DNA of 64,000 nucleotides from Rhizobium esperanzae (GTDB lineage: Bacteria; Pseudomonadota; Alphaproteobacteria; Rhizobiales; Rhizobiaceae), in contig NZ_JACIFY010000004.1 in NCBI RefSeq assembly GCF_014197615.1, forward strand, positions 62,001 through 126,000, in the 5' to 3' direction. Positions 8,462 to 16,901 of the stretch are shown here, piece after piece. Positions within the stretch are counted from its first letter, which is position 1. Each line of letters starts with the position of its first letter. The notes below the pieces were generated by a model. It did not search any database, was not told the origin of the DNA, and saw only the letters and a program-made list of their open reading frames with translations. Made by a program: the position numbers and the translations under genes.

Positions 8462-9709
8462 ATGACGAAGAACGCAATCGTGCTCGGCGCCGGCATCGTC
8501 GGGGTTTCCATCGCCATCCACCTTCAGCGGCGCGGCCGGCAGGTGACGCTGATCGACCGCAAGGATCCGGGCAACGAAACCTCCTTCGGCAATGCCGGCC
8601 TGATCCAGCGCGAGGGCGTGGCGCCCTACGGCTTTCCCCAGCAGCTCGGCCTTCTCCTGCGCTATGCTTTGAATAACCGCATCGACGCGCATTATCACCT
8701 CAGCACGCTGCCGCACCAGGTCGCTTTTCTCGCTCGCTACTGGTGGAATTCGAATGCGCGGCGCCACGCGATCATCACGCGGGCCTACGCGCCGCTGATC
8801 GAAAACTCGATTGGCGAACACAAGGACCTGATCGAGGCCGCGCAGGCGCAGGCGCTGATCCGCAGGGACGGCTGGATGAAGATCTTCCGGACGGAGGCCA
8901 GGCGCGACGAGGCGCTTGCCGAGGCAGCCCTCTGGCAGAACGAATTCGGGGTGAGCTATGACAGCCTGACATCGGCCGACATCGCCCGTATGGAACCGCA
9001 TCTGACCGGCGATTTTTCCGGCGGCATCCGCTGGCGCGATCCCTGGTCGGTGCTCGATCCGCATGGGTTGACATCGGCCTATCACCGTTATTTCGAAAGC
9101 CTCGGCGGCCGCTTCGTCACCGGCGACGCCGCCTCCTTCGGTCCGTTCGGCTCCGGCTGGAAGATCATGACTGCAGAAGGCCCGCTCGAAGCCGACGATG
9201 CGGTGATCGCGCTCGGCCCCTGGGCTGGCGTTGCCACACGCCGGCTTGGATATTCCTTCCCGCTCGGCGTCAAGCGCGGCTATCACATGCATTATGCCGC
9301 CGAGGGCGACGCCGTGCTCAACAACTGGATGCTCGATGCCGAACGCGGTTATTTGCTGGCGCCGATGAACCGCGGCATCCGCCTGACGACAGGGGCGGAG
9401 TTCGCCACGCTCGACGCGCCGAAGACGCCGGTCCAGCTCGACGGGGCCGAAGCCGTGGCGCGGACGATCTTCCCGCTTGGCAAAAGGCTCGATCCCGAAC
9501 CCTGGATGGGCGCGCGCCCCTGCACACCCGATATGATGCCTGTTATCGGCAAGGCGCCGCGCCATCAGGGCCTGTGGTTCGCCTTCGGCCATGCCCATCA
9601 CGGGCTGACGCTCGGGCCGGTGACCGGCCGCGTGCTGGCGGAATGCATCACCGGCGAGACGCCATTTATCGATATAACGGCCTATTCGCCGCAGCGTTTC
9701 AAGCCGTAA
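8462..9709 (+). CDS. DadA-like FAD-dependent oxidoreductase
   Basis: 415 aa. The N-terminus has the Rossmann FAD motif VLGAGIVGVSIAIHLQRRG with an acidic end (TLIDRKDPG). The C-terminus has WMGARPCTPDMMPVIGKAP and FGHAHHGLTLGPVTGRVLAE, the DAO-superfamily FAD and substrate motifs. The closest character is the small subunit of D-amino-acid dehydrogenase (DadA), which removes amino groups oxidatively and passes electrons to the respiratory chain. It starts 74 nt after the methyltransferase gene with AGGGGA upstream, so it may be part of the polyketide operon or independent. Its 3' end overlaps the convergent gluconokinase by 11 nt. The substrate is uncertain. Confidence 0.85.
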   Translation: MTKNAIVLGAGIVGVSIAIHLQRRGRQVTLIDRKDPGNETSFGNAGLIQREGVAPYGFPQQLGLLLRYALNNRIDAHYHLSTLPHQVAFLARYWWNSNARRHAIITRAYAPLIENSIGEHKDLIEAAQAQALIRRDGWMKIFRTEARRDEALAEAALWQNEFGVSYDSLTSADIARMEPHLTGDFSGGIRWRDPWSVLDPHGLTSAYHRYFESLGGRFVTGDAASFGPFGSGWKIMTAEGPLEADDAVIALGPWAGVATRRLGYSFPLGVKRGYHMHYAAEGDAVLNNWMLDAERGYLLAPMNRGIRLTTGAEFATLDAPKTPVQLDGAEAVARTIFPLGKRLDPEPWMGARPCTPDMMPVIGKAPRHQGLWFAFGHAHHGLTLGPVTGRVLAECITGETPFIDITAYSPQRFKP

Positions 9710-10238
9710 CGCCGAGGGTGACGAGGCCCTTGAGGGCCGTTGCCGCAATGCCGTCGATCGTGTCGTCGATATCGACGGTGACGACGCCCGGCTCGCCTGT
9801 CGGCGCCTCCAGCGTCGCAAGCTGGCTTTCGAGCAGCGAGACCGGCATGAAATGCCCCTTGCGCTCGCCCATGCGCTTTGTCAGCAGCGCCTTGGAGCCT
9901 TCGAGATAGACGAAGAACAGCTTGCCGCCGACAGCCGCCCGCAGCCTGTCGCGATAGATGCGCTTCAGCGCCGAGCAGGAGACGATGATGCCCTCGCCCT
10001 TCTGCAGCGAGGCCTGCATCCGTTCGCCGATAAGGTCGAGCCAGGGCATCCGATCCTCATCGTTCAGCGCAATGCCCTTCGACATCTTCTCGACATTGGC
10101 TGCCGGGTGAAGCCCATCGCCTTCGACGAAGCGGAGATGCAGGGCTTCGCCAAGCTTTTCGCCGACCGAGGACTTGCCGCAGCCGCTGACCCCCATGACG
10201 ATGATCGCATGGGGCCCGTTCATCCGCTCGTCCGGCAT
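9699..10238 (-). CDS. gntK: Gluconokinase (GntK type)
   Basis: 179 aa. Phosphorylates gluconate to 6-phosphogluconate, which enters the Entner-Doudoroff pathway encoded by edd elsewhere in this window. The P-loop GVSGCGKSS is at residues 16-24, followed by FVEGDGLHPAANVEKMSKGIALNDEDRMPWL, CSALKRIYRDRLR and FVYLEGSKALLTKRMGERKGHFMPVSLLESQLATLE, which are diagnostic for the shikimate-kinase-like gluconokinases. The start at MPDERMNG has GGAGG four bases upstream; the longer open frame is not used. The gene lies 41 nt downstream of dppF on the same strand and may be read through from the dpp operon. Confidence 0.93.
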   Translation of the reverse strand: MPDERMNGPHAIIVMGVSGCGKSSVGEKLGEALHLRFVEGDGLHPAANVEKMSKGIALNDEDRMPWLDLIGERMQASLQKGEGIIVSCSALKRIYRDRLRAAVGGKLFFVYLEGSKALLTKRMGERKGHFMPVSLLESQLATLEAPTGEPGVVTVDIDDTIDGIAATALKGLVTLGVTA

Positions 10239-10279
10239 GCTTCCTCCCGGCATCCAACCTGTGGTCTCCGCATTCCCGC

Positions 10280-11233
10280 TCAATCGAGCGGGAAGTGACA
10301 GGCATATTGTTGTGCGCTCTCTCCCCTCAATTCGGGGGAAACCTGACGGCAATGGTCCTGCGCCTTCCAGCAGCGCGGATTGAAGTGGCAGCCGGACGGC
10401 GGCTTCAGCGGCGACGGCAGCTCGCCCTGCAGGCGGATGCGGTTTTTCTCGCGCTCGGGATCGGCGATCGGCGTCGCCGACAGCAGGGCGGCCGTATAGG
10501 GGTGACGCGGCCTTGCGAAGACCTCGGCGGCGGGACCGGTTTCGATCGGGCGGCCGAGATACATCACCATCACCTCGTCGGCGATGTGATGGACGACGGA
10601 GAGGCCGTGCGAGATGAAGAGATAGGCAAGCCCCATCTCCTTCTGGAGGTCCATCAAAAGGTTCAGCACCTGCGCCTGGATCGACAGGTCAAGGGCCGAA
10701 ACCGGTTCGTCGAGCACCAGCACCTTCGGCCGCAGCATCAGCGCGCGGGCAATGGCGATGCGCTGGCGCTGACCGCCGGAGAACATGTGGGGATAGCGAC
10801 CGTGATGTTCCGGACGCAGGCCGACGCGGGCCATCATCTCCTCCACCTTGCGGCGGCGGGCGCCGGCATCGAGATCGGTGTTGATCTTCAGCGGCTCCTC
10901 GAGGATGGCGCCGACCTTCTGGCGCGGATTGAGAGAGCCGTAAGGGTTCTGGAAGACGATCTGGACCTGGCTGCGCAGGCTGCGGTCGCCGACGCGGGCA
11001 GGCTTGCCGTCGATCAGCAATTCGCCGGCCGTCGGGTCCTCGATCATCGTCACCAGGCGGGCGAGCGTCGACTTGCCGCAGCCGGATTCGCCGACGACGG
11101 CGAGCGTCTTGCCGGAATGGAGGCTGAAGCTGACGCCGTTCAGCGCCTTGACGGTGGCTTCGGCTTTGAAGAGACCGCGGTTGACCGTGTAGAAGCGGGC
11201 GAGATCCCTGCCCTCGAGAACAGCGCCTGTCAT
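10280..11233 (-). CDS. dppF: Peptide ABC transporter ATP-binding protein DppF
   Basis: 317 aa. One of two ATPases that energise dipeptide uptake on the cytoplasmic face. Walker A is GESGCGKST, the ABC signature is FSGGQRQRIAIARAL, Walker B is VLVLDEPVSALD, and the switch His is in LFISHGLSVVHHIADE. The C-terminal oligopeptide-transporter extension ends with the cysteine-containing CHFNPRC and CHFPLD segments seen in DppD/DppF/OppD proteins. Its start overlaps the dppD stop by 4 nt. It is the last gene of dppABCDF. In R. leguminosarum this system is known to carry delta-aminolevulinic acid and haem-related substrates as well as dipeptides. Confidence 0.95.
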   Translation of the reverse strand: MTGAVLEGRDLARFYTVNRGLFKAEATVKALNGVSFSLHSGKTLAVVGESGCGKSTLARLVTMIEDPTAGELLIDGKPARVGDRSLRSQVQIVFQNPYGSLNPRQKVGAILEEPLKINTDLDAGARRRKVEEMMARVGLRPEHHGRYPHMFSGGQRQRIAIARALMLRPKVLVLDEPVSALDLSIQAQVLNLLMDLQKEMGLAYLFISHGLSVVHHIADEVMVMYLGRPIETGPAAEVFARPRHPYTAALLSATPIADPEREKNRIRLQGELPSPLKPPSGCHFNPRCWKAQDHCRQVSPELRGESAQQYACHFPLD

Positions 11234-12246
11234 ACCAGGTCTCCTGCGGTTTCAGTGACCATCACGCCGGGATGCCCGAGCGGCTTGCCGTCCTTCAAAG
11301 GATAGTTGCACAATGCCAGTCCGAGCTCCGGTCCCTGGCGAACGACGCCGCGATCGCATTCGACCGTGGCGTAGCCGCAGCGCGGCGCGAAAAGACAGCC
11401 CGTCGGGCGCCCGTGCTGGCCGGGAACGACGCCGGCGATCGAGGGCAGACGATGGCCGACCTGAGCGCGTTCCGGCAGGGCGGCGAGCAGGGCTGCCGTA
11501 TAGGGGTGATGCGGATCGCGGAACAGCGCTCTCACCGGCTGCTCCTCGACCTTCTGGCCGGCATATTGCACCTGCACGCGCTCGGCGGTTTCGGCGACGA
11601 CACCCATGTCATGGGTAATCAGCACCAGCGCCATGCCCTGCTCCTTCTGCAGCCGCACGAGCAGATCGAGGATCTGCGCCTGGATCGTCACGTCGAGCGC
11701 GGTGGTCGGCTCGTCGGCGATCAGGAGCTTCGGATTGCAGGCGAGCGCCATGGCGATCATGACGCGCTGGCTCATGCCGCCGGACATCTGATGCGGGAAG
11801 TTCGACAGGCGGTCTTCCGGTGCGGGAATGCCGACGAGGTTCAGAAGTTCGATCGAACGTTCGCGGCGTTCCTTCCGGTTCAGGCCCATATGGACACGCA
11901 GCGTCTCGCCGAGTTGGAAGCCGACCGTGAAGCACGGGTTGAGGCTCGACATCGGCTCCTGGAAGATCATCGCCATGTCCTTGCCGACGATCCGGCGGCG
12001 CTGGCGGGCGGAAATGCCGCGCAGATCCTGGCCGTCGAACTGCAGGCGGTCGGCGGTGATCTTCGCCGTCCAGGGCAGAAGCCCCATCAGCGCAAGCATG
12101 GCGACGGATTTGCCCGAGCCGGATTCGCCGACGACCGAGAGGATTTCACCCTTGTCGCAGGCAAGCGAGACGCCGTCGACGGCGCGGAAAAGACCGGAAG
12201 ACGTCTGGAACTCGACGGTCAGATTTTCGATTTCGAGAAGTGGCAT
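11230..12246 (-). CDS. dppD: Peptide ABC transporter ATP-binding protein DppD
   Basis: 338 aa, the partner ATPase of DppF. Walker [11 protein letters not shown]-loop [10 protein letters not shown], signature [15 protein letters not shown], Walker [13 protein letters not shown] and switch [11 protein letters not shown] are all present, and the C-terminal extension has [15 protein letters not shown]. The ATG overlaps the dppC stop by one base (TGATG) and follows GAGGT, so translation is coupled; a GTG one codon earlier is possible. It works with the DppB-DppC membrane channel. Confidence 0.95.
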   Translation of the reverse strand: MPLLEIENLTVEFQTSSGLFRAVDGVSLACDKGEILSVVGESGSGKSVAMLALMGLLPWTAKITADRLQFDGQDLRGISARQRRRIVGKDMAMIFQEPMSSLNPCFTVGFQLGETLRVHMGLNRKERRERSIELLNLVGIPAPEDRLSNFPHQMSGGMSQRVMIAMALACNPKLLIADEPTTALDVTIQAQILDLLVRLQKEQGMALVLITHDMGVVAETAERVQVQYAGQKVEEQPVRALFRDPHHPYTAALLAALPERAQVGHRLPSIAGVVPGQHGRPTGCLFAPRCGYATVECDRGVVRQGPELGLALCNYPLKDGKPLGHPGVMVTETAGDLV

Positions 12247-13136
12247 CACGACCTCTTCAGCTTGGGGTCGAGCGCATCGCGCAGACCGTCACCCATCAGG
12301 TTGATGGCGAGAACGGTGATGAGGATGGCAAGACCCGGGAAAGTTACCACCCACCAGGCGCGCGAAATGAACTCTCGGGATTCGGCGAGCATCGTGCCCC
12401 ATTCGGGTGTCGGCGGCTGGGCGCCCATGCCGAGGAAGCCAAGGGCGGCGGCATCGAGGATCGCCGCCGAGAAGGCGAGCGTCGCCTGAACGATCAACGG
12501 CCCAAGACAGTTCGGCAGGATCGTCTTGAACATCAGGCGGAACGTGCCGGCCCCGGCGACACGCGAGGCAATCACATATTCCTTCTCGCGCTCCGATATA
12601 ACAGAGGCGCGCGTCAACCGCACGAAATGCGGCTGGTTGACCAGCGAAATAGCGATCATCGCATTGGTAAGGCCAGGCCCGAGCACGGCCACCAGCACGA
12701 GGGCGAGCAGCAGCGACGGGAAGGCCAGGATGATATCCATCAGCCGCATGATCGCGGTATCGACGCTGCCGCGGAAATATCCGGCCACGAGGCCGATCAG
12801 CACCCCTGACATGACCGAAAGCGTGACGACGACGACGCCGATGAAGAGCGAAAACCGCGCGCCATAGATCAGGCGCGAGAGGATATCGCGTCCGACCGCA
12901 TCGGTTCCGAGCGGGAAGGAGGCGCTGCCGCCCTCCATCCAGGCCGGCACGGCCAAGAGCACCTGACGGTTCTGCTCGTTCGGCGCATGCGGCGCAAAGA
13001 GCGGCGCGAAGACGGCGACCACCAGGATAACGATGAAGATCACGAGGCCGATGACGGCGCCCTTGTTGCGGGAGAAATAATGCCAGAATTCCGCAACGGC
13101 GGATGGCTGGCCGGTTTTGACGGTGACGGTGCTCAT
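12246..13136 (-). CDS. dppC: Peptide ABC transporter permease DppC
   Basis: 296 aa inner-membrane permease with about six helices. The N-terminal OppC-type segment (FWHYFSRNKGAVIGLVIF) is followed by the short periplasmic part LGTDAVGRDILSRLIYGARFSL, which is highly typical of DppC/OppC. The EAA loop that touches the ATPases is seen around YVIASRVAGAGTFRLMFKTILPNCLGPL. It starts 9 nt after dppB with AGGAG upstream. It forms the channel with DppB. Confidence 0.95.
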   Translation of the reverse strand: MSTVTVKTGQPSAVAEFWHYFSRNKGAVIGLVIFIVILVVAVFAPLFAPHAPNEQNRQVLLAVPAWMEGGSASFPLGTDAVGRDILSRLIYGARFSLFIGVVVVTLSVMSGVLIGLVAGYFRGSVDTAIMRLMDIILAFPSLLLALVLVAVLGPGLTNAMIAISLVNQPHFVRLTRASVISEREKEYVIASRVAGAGTFRLMFKTILPNCLGPLIVQATLAFSAAILDAAALGFLGMGAQPPTPEWGTMLAESREFISRAWWVVTFPGLAILITVLAINLMGDGLRDALDPKLKRS

Positions 13137-13145
13137 GAACCGCTC

Positions 13146-14150
13146 CTAGTGACGAATGCGCGGATTGATGAAGCCGTAGAGAACATCAACAATCAGATTG
13201 ACCATCATGATGACGCCGGCGATCAGGAGAAGACCGCCCTGGACCACGGCGTAATCGCGCTTGAAGACTGAATCGACCATCCATTTGCCGATGCCCGGCC
13301 AGGAAAAGATCGTCTCGGTGAGGATGGCGCCGGCCAGAAGAACGCCGATCTGCAGGCCGATCGTGGTGATGACCGGGATCATCGCGTTGCGCAGCGCGTG
13401 CACGCCGACGACACGCAGCGGCTTCAGGCCTTTCGAGCGCGCCGTGCGGACATAATCCTCGCCCAGAACTTCGAGCATGGCCGAGCGGGTCTGTCGGGCG
13501 ATGACGGCAAGCGGAATGGTCGCCAGCACGATGGTCGGCAGAATGAGATAGCTGACCGCCGAGGAGAACGCCCCCTTCTGGCCGGACAACAGGCTGTCGA
13601 TCAGCATGAAGCCGGTGACCGGCTTGAAGAAATACATCAGCGAGATGCGGCCGGAAACCGGGGTCCAGCCGAGATAGCCGGAGAAGAAGATGATGAGCAG
13701 CAGGCCCCACCAGAAAATCGGCATGGAATAACCGATGAGCGCCACGCCCATCACGCTCTGGTCGAACCACGTGCCTCGCTTGACGGCCGCAAAGACGCCG
13801 GCGGGCACGCCAAGACAGACGGCGAGGATGATGGCACAGAACGAAAGTTCGAGTGTTGCCGGAAACAGCGTCAGGAATTCGCCGAGAACAGGCCGCTTGG
13901 TGACGATCGAGGTGCCGAGATCGCCATGCAGCACTTTTCCGAGATAATCGAAATACTGCACATACATGGGCCGGTCGAAGCCGAGATCGTGCATGATCTG
14001 GGCGTGCCGTTCCGGCGCCATGACACGTTCACCCGACAGAAGCATGACGGGATCGCCGGGAAGCATGCGGATGAACGAGAAGGCAATGAGGGAAACGCCG
14101 AGGAATGTCGGGATCAGCACCGCAAGGCGGCCGATGAAAAAACGCAACAT
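13146..14150 (-). CDS. dppB: Peptide ABC transporter permease DppB
   Basis: 334 aa. The N-terminal MLRFFIGRLAVLIPTFLGVSLIAFSFIRMLPGDPV is the classic OppB/DppB opening, followed by MHDLGFDRPMYVQYFDYLGKVLHGDLGTS and an EAA loop near DYVRTARSKGLKPLRVVGVHALRNAMIPV. Six membrane helices are evident. The ATG at 14150 is chosen because the extra 24 residues in the longer frame are not family-like. Shine-Dalgarno complementarity is weak. An 88-nt spacer containing a strong hairpin separates it from dppA, probably lowering expression relative to the binding protein. Confidence 0.94.
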   Translation of the reverse strand: MLRFFIGRLAVLIPTFLGVSLIAFSFIRMLPGDPVMLLSGERVMAPERHAQIMHDLGFDRPMYVQYFDYLGKVLHGDLGTSIVTKRPVLGEFLTLFPATLELSFCAIILAVCLGVPAGVFAAVKRGTWFDQSVMGVALIGYSMPIFWWGLLLIIFFSGYLGWTPVSGRISLMYFFKPVTGFMLIDSLLSGQKGAFSSAVSYLILPTIVLATIPLAVIARQTRSAMLEVLGEDYVRTARSKGLKPLRVVGVHALRNAMIPVITTIGLQIGVLLAGAILTETIFSWPGIGKWMVDSVFKRDYAVVQGGLLLIAGVIMMVNLIVDVLYGFINPRIRH

Positions 14151-14169
14151 GGCAGATGTCCAATAGTTT

Positions 14170-14199
14170 CCGGCGGTCAGGGGGGTGCCTGACCGCCGG
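14170..14199 (-). terminator. Hairpin between dppA and dppB
   Basis: Perfect 12-bp inverted repeat (CCGGCGGTCAGG / CCTGACCGCCGG) with a 6-nt loop. There is no T-run behind it, so it is more likely an mRNA-stabilising or attenuating hairpin that favours the binding-protein transcript than a full terminator. Confidence 0.6.
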
Positions 14200-14238
14200 C
14201 TGTGCCCAGCTCTGCCGGGCATTCTGACATTATTCTTG

Positions 14239-15834
14239 TTATTCGGATACGTCGACGCCGTCGAAACGGTGAATGCCGAGCGGATCCATGAAGAAGCCCG
14301 AGACCTTCTTGCTCATCGGAACGAAGACGAGCGAGTGGTCGAGGGTCGCCCAGGGGGCTTCCTTCTTGAAGAGCAACTGAGCCTGTTCATAGGCCTTGGT
14401 GCGCTCGCCGACATCGGCCGTCTGCTTGGCCTTGCTCATCAGCGCATCATATTCCTTGTTGCACCACTGAGCACGGTTGTTGCCGCCGACGGCATCGCAG
14501 CCGAGCAGCGTATCCATGAAATTGTCAGGATCGCCGTTGTCGCCGGTCCAGCCGAGGATGACGGCGCCGTCGCGCTTCACGTCGGAGGAGAGCTTCAGGT
14601 ACTCGGCCCATTCATGGGTGACGATCTCGACCTTGACGCCGACCTTGGCGAAATCGGCCTGGATCAGTTCGGCGGCGCGGCGCGCATTCAGCATGTAGGG
14701 ACGCGACACCGGCATCGCCCAGACCTTCATGCTGAGATCCTTGACGCCGGCATCGGCGAGCGCCTTCTTGGCGGCATCCGGATCGTACTTGTCGTCCTGA
14801 ACGGCGTCGTTATAGGACCACATCGTCGGCGGGATCGGGTTTTTGGCAACAGCCGCGGCACCCTGGAAGACGGCGTCGATGATGGCCTGCTTGTTGATCG
14901 CCATGTTCAGCGCGCGGCGAACTTCCGGCTTGTCGAACGGGGCCATCTGGGTGTTGTAGGCGAGGAAGCCGACATTGAGGCCGGCCTGTTCCATGACCGT
15001 CAGATTTCCATCCTTCTTCAGCTCGGGAACGTCGGCTGCATTCGGATAGGGTATCAGGTGGCATTCGCCGGCCTTCAGCTTCTGGGCACGCACGGCAGCG
15101 TCAGAGGTGATGGCGAAAACCAGATCGTCGATCTTTTCCTTGCCCTTGAAATAGGTTTCGTTGGCCTTGTAGCGGATGACGGCATCCGGCTGGTAGGCGA
15201 CGAAGGTGAAGGGGCCGGTGCCGAGCGGCTGCTGGTTCAGCTGCGCCATCTTGCCGTCGGCGGCGAGCTTGTCGGCATATTCCTTGGACACGATCGAGGC
15301 GAAGTCCATGGCGAGGTCGGCCAGGAACGGCGCTTCGGGATGGTTGAGCGTGAACTTGACGGTGAGGTCATCGACCTTCTCGACCGACTTGATCAGTTCC
15401 GGGAAGCCCATGCCGGCGGCATATTCGTAAGAACCGCCCTCGACATACTTGTTCCACGGATTGTCGGACTTCAGCTGACGCTCGAAGGAGAACACGACGT
15501 CGTCGGCGTTGAAATCGCGCGTCGGCGTGAAGAAGTCGGTGGTCTGGTACTTGACGCCGGGATGAAGCTTGAAGGTGTATTCGGTGCCGTCGGCCGAAAC
15601 GCTCCAGCTGTCGGCCAGACCCGGTTCGATCTCGGTGCCGCCATGCTTGAATTCGACGAGGCGGCTATAGACCGTGCGCGACGAGGCGTCGAAGGTCGTG
15701 CCTGCCGTGTAGAGGCTCGGGTCGAAGCCTTCCGGCGAACCCTCGGAGCAATAGACAAGGGTCTTGGACCAGGCCGACGTCGCCATGACCGAAATCAGAG
15801 CCGTCGCTGCCAGCATGACAGAGATCTTTTTCAT
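14239..15834 (-). CDS. dppA: Periplasmic peptide/haem-precursor binding protein DppA
   Basis: 531 aa solute-binding protein of the SBP_bac_5 family. The signal peptide is MKKISVMLAATALISVMATSAWS, with mature start near KTLVYCSEGSPEGFDPS, almost identical in style to DppA (TLVYCSEGSPEGF). Further family segments are AFSFERQ-like VVFSFERQLKSDNP, PLGTGPFTFVAYQPD and VLGWTGDNGDPDNFM. It binds dipeptides and, in rhizobia, delta-aminolevulinate or haem, delivering them to DppBC. The start is placed at the signal peptide; the 43 residues upstream in frame are not signal-like. First gene of the operon; its promoter must lie in the AT-rich region shared with the rirA 3' end. Confidence 0.95.
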   Translation of the reverse strand: MKKISVMLAATALISVMATSAWSKTLVYCSEGSPEGFDPSLYTAGTTFDASSRTVYSRLVEFKHGGTEIEPGLADSWSVSADGTEYTFKLHPGVKYQTTDFFTPTRDFNADDVVFSFERQLKSDNPWNKYVEGGSYEYAAGMGFPELIKSVEKVDDLTVKFTLNHPEAPFLADLAMDFASIVSKEYADKLAADGKMAQLNQQPLGTGPFTFVAYQPDAVIRYKANETYFKGKEKIDDLVFAITSDAAVRAQKLKAGECHLIPYPNAADVPELKKDGNLTVMEQAGLNVGFLAYNTQMAPFDKPEVRRALNMAINKQAIIDAVFQGAAAVAKNPIPPTMWSYNDAVQDDKYDPDAAKKALADAGVKDLSMKVWAMPVSRPYMLNARRAAELIQADFAKVGVKVEIVTHEWAEYLKLSSDVKRDGAVILGWTGDNGDPDNFMDTLLGCDAVGGNNRAQWCNKEYDALMSKAKQTADVGERTKAYEQAQLLFKKEAPWATLDHSLVFVPMSKKVSGFFMDPLGIHRFDGVDVSE

Positions 15835-15955
15835 AATATTGTTTCCCGGTTGTTCTTTTTTGATGTTTGGAGACCGCAGTAGGCATCGCGATCGACGGTC
15901 GATGGAACGACATTTATCTACTGAAAGCAACGGTCTACGGAGAAAATTTTTCCAG

Positions 15956-16050
15956 TTGGACAATTTTAGAAATTTTCAGTCAAAAATCAGCCTCATTTGG
16001 ACATTTTTGGATAAAAATGACCGGAATTTCGTCGCATTCTGGATAATTGC
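15956..16050. repeat. Three spaced TTGGACA-like direct repeats upstream of dppA
   Basis: TTGGACAATTTT at 15956, TTGGACATTTTT at 15997 and CTGGATAATTG at 16039 are spaced 41 and 42 bp apart, about four helical turns, in the AT-rich 300-bp gap between dppA and rirA. The rest of the gap (15835-16138) holds no gene. The repeats could be operator sites for dpp control; no regulator is identified. Confidence 0.4.
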
Positions 16051-16138
16051 GCCTCTTAAACGTGTGGCTGCCGATCAGATCAGCGCGTCAGGCTTGCGGT
16101 ATTTGTCGTCGTCGAACCGGCGCAACGCGGCAAAAGAA

Positions 16139-16168
16139 AAACCGCGATTGCCGGGGCAATCGCGGTTT
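16139..16168 (-). terminator. Rho-independent terminator of rirA
   Basis: A 14-bp perfect inverted repeat (AAACCGCGATTGCC / GGCAATCGCGGTTT), followed on the minus strand by a T-rich run (TTTTTCTTTT), 25 nt after the rirA stop codon. Confidence 0.85.
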
Positions 16169-16193
16169 CACAACTCTGTGCTGTTCTCTGGAT

Positions 16194-16676
16194 TCAGGCG
16201 GCCGGCGCAACGATCGCGGGCTTGCGGTAGGGCTGCTCGCCGGTGATTCCGAGAAGGAAATTGATCTGCGGACGCGCCTTGACGAGGTCGTCGATGGTAT
16301 ATTCCGACAGCACGGCGAAGAAGGCGTTGAGCGCCTTGCGCAGCGCCGAATTCAGGCCGCAGCTATCGACCAGCGGGCATTCGACCATGCCGTCATCTTC
16401 AAAGCACTCGGCCATGGCGAAACTGTCTTCCGTCACCCGCACGACATCGAAGAGCGTGATGTCGGTTGCCGGCTTGCCCAGGCGCACGCCGCCATTGCGG
16501 CCGCGCACCGTCTCGACCAGGCCCGCCTTGTTGAGCGGCTGGAGGATTTTGAAAAGAAAGAGCTCGGAAACACCGTAAGCCTTGGCGATTTCCGGAATCC
16601 GGCTCAAGTGCCCGTCATTGGCAGCACAATACATCAACATGCGAACCGCATAGTTGGTCTGCTTCGTCAACCGCAT
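16194..16676 (-). CDS. rirA: Rhizobial iron regulator RirA (Rrf2 family)
   Basis: 160 aa. The N-terminal winged helix MRLTKQTNYAVRMLMYCAAN with YGVSELFLFKILQPLNKAGLV and RGRNGGVRLGKP is the Rrf2 DNA-binding domain. Three cysteines at 91, 100 and 106 by my count (ECFEDDG..EC..DSCGL) would hold the Fe-S cluster. The sequence reads as RirA, which represses iron-uptake genes when iron is plentiful in Rhizobium and Sinorhizobium by sensing iron through the cluster. The neighbouring dpp operon, able to import haem precursors, fits an iron/haem context. It has its own terminator and an upstream gap of 225 bp that should hold its promoter; I could not pick out an IRO box with confidence. Confidence 0.95.
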   Translation of the reverse strand: MRLTKQTNYAVRMLMYCAANDGHLSRIPEIAKAYGVSELFLFKILQPLNKAGLVETVRGRNGGVRLGKPATDITLFDVVRVTEDSFAMAECFEDDGMVECPLVDSCGLNSALRKALNAFFAVLSEYTIDDLVKARPQINFLLGITGEQPYRKPAIVAPAA

Positions 16677-16847
16677 GCCGATCTCCTGACTCGTGCCTGT
16701 TGGGACCTATATAGGCGGTTTGGCAGTTTTGAACAATTCCAAAATATGAAATTCGCATTCAGCTTATGAGGCCATTTGCCGCGACATTGATCGGCAACTC
16801 ATCGGAAATCGATACGAGCAAAAAATCAACACGTTGAAATCAAAGAA

Positions 16848-16871
16848 TTCGGGGGCCAAAAGGCCCCCGAA
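16848..16871 (-). terminator. Terminator of mmsA
   Basis: Ten-bp perfect stem (TTCGGGGGCC / GGCCCCCGAA) with an AAAA loop, 30 nt after the mmsA stop; the minus strand continues TTCTTTGATTT, a weak T-tract. Confidence 0.75.
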
Positions 16872-16901
16872 CGACAGATTGCAGATCGATGATCGTGCAG
16901 A

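Noticed and set aside
8330..9820. A 496-codon minus-strand frame over the DadA-like gene.
   Set aside because: No recognisable domain, and the plus strand encodes a full FAD enzyme with RBS.
15764..16246. Plus-strand 160-codon frame in the dppA-rirA gap.
   Set aside because: It crosses the dppA start, the AT-rich gap and the rirA terminator with no domain or RBS.
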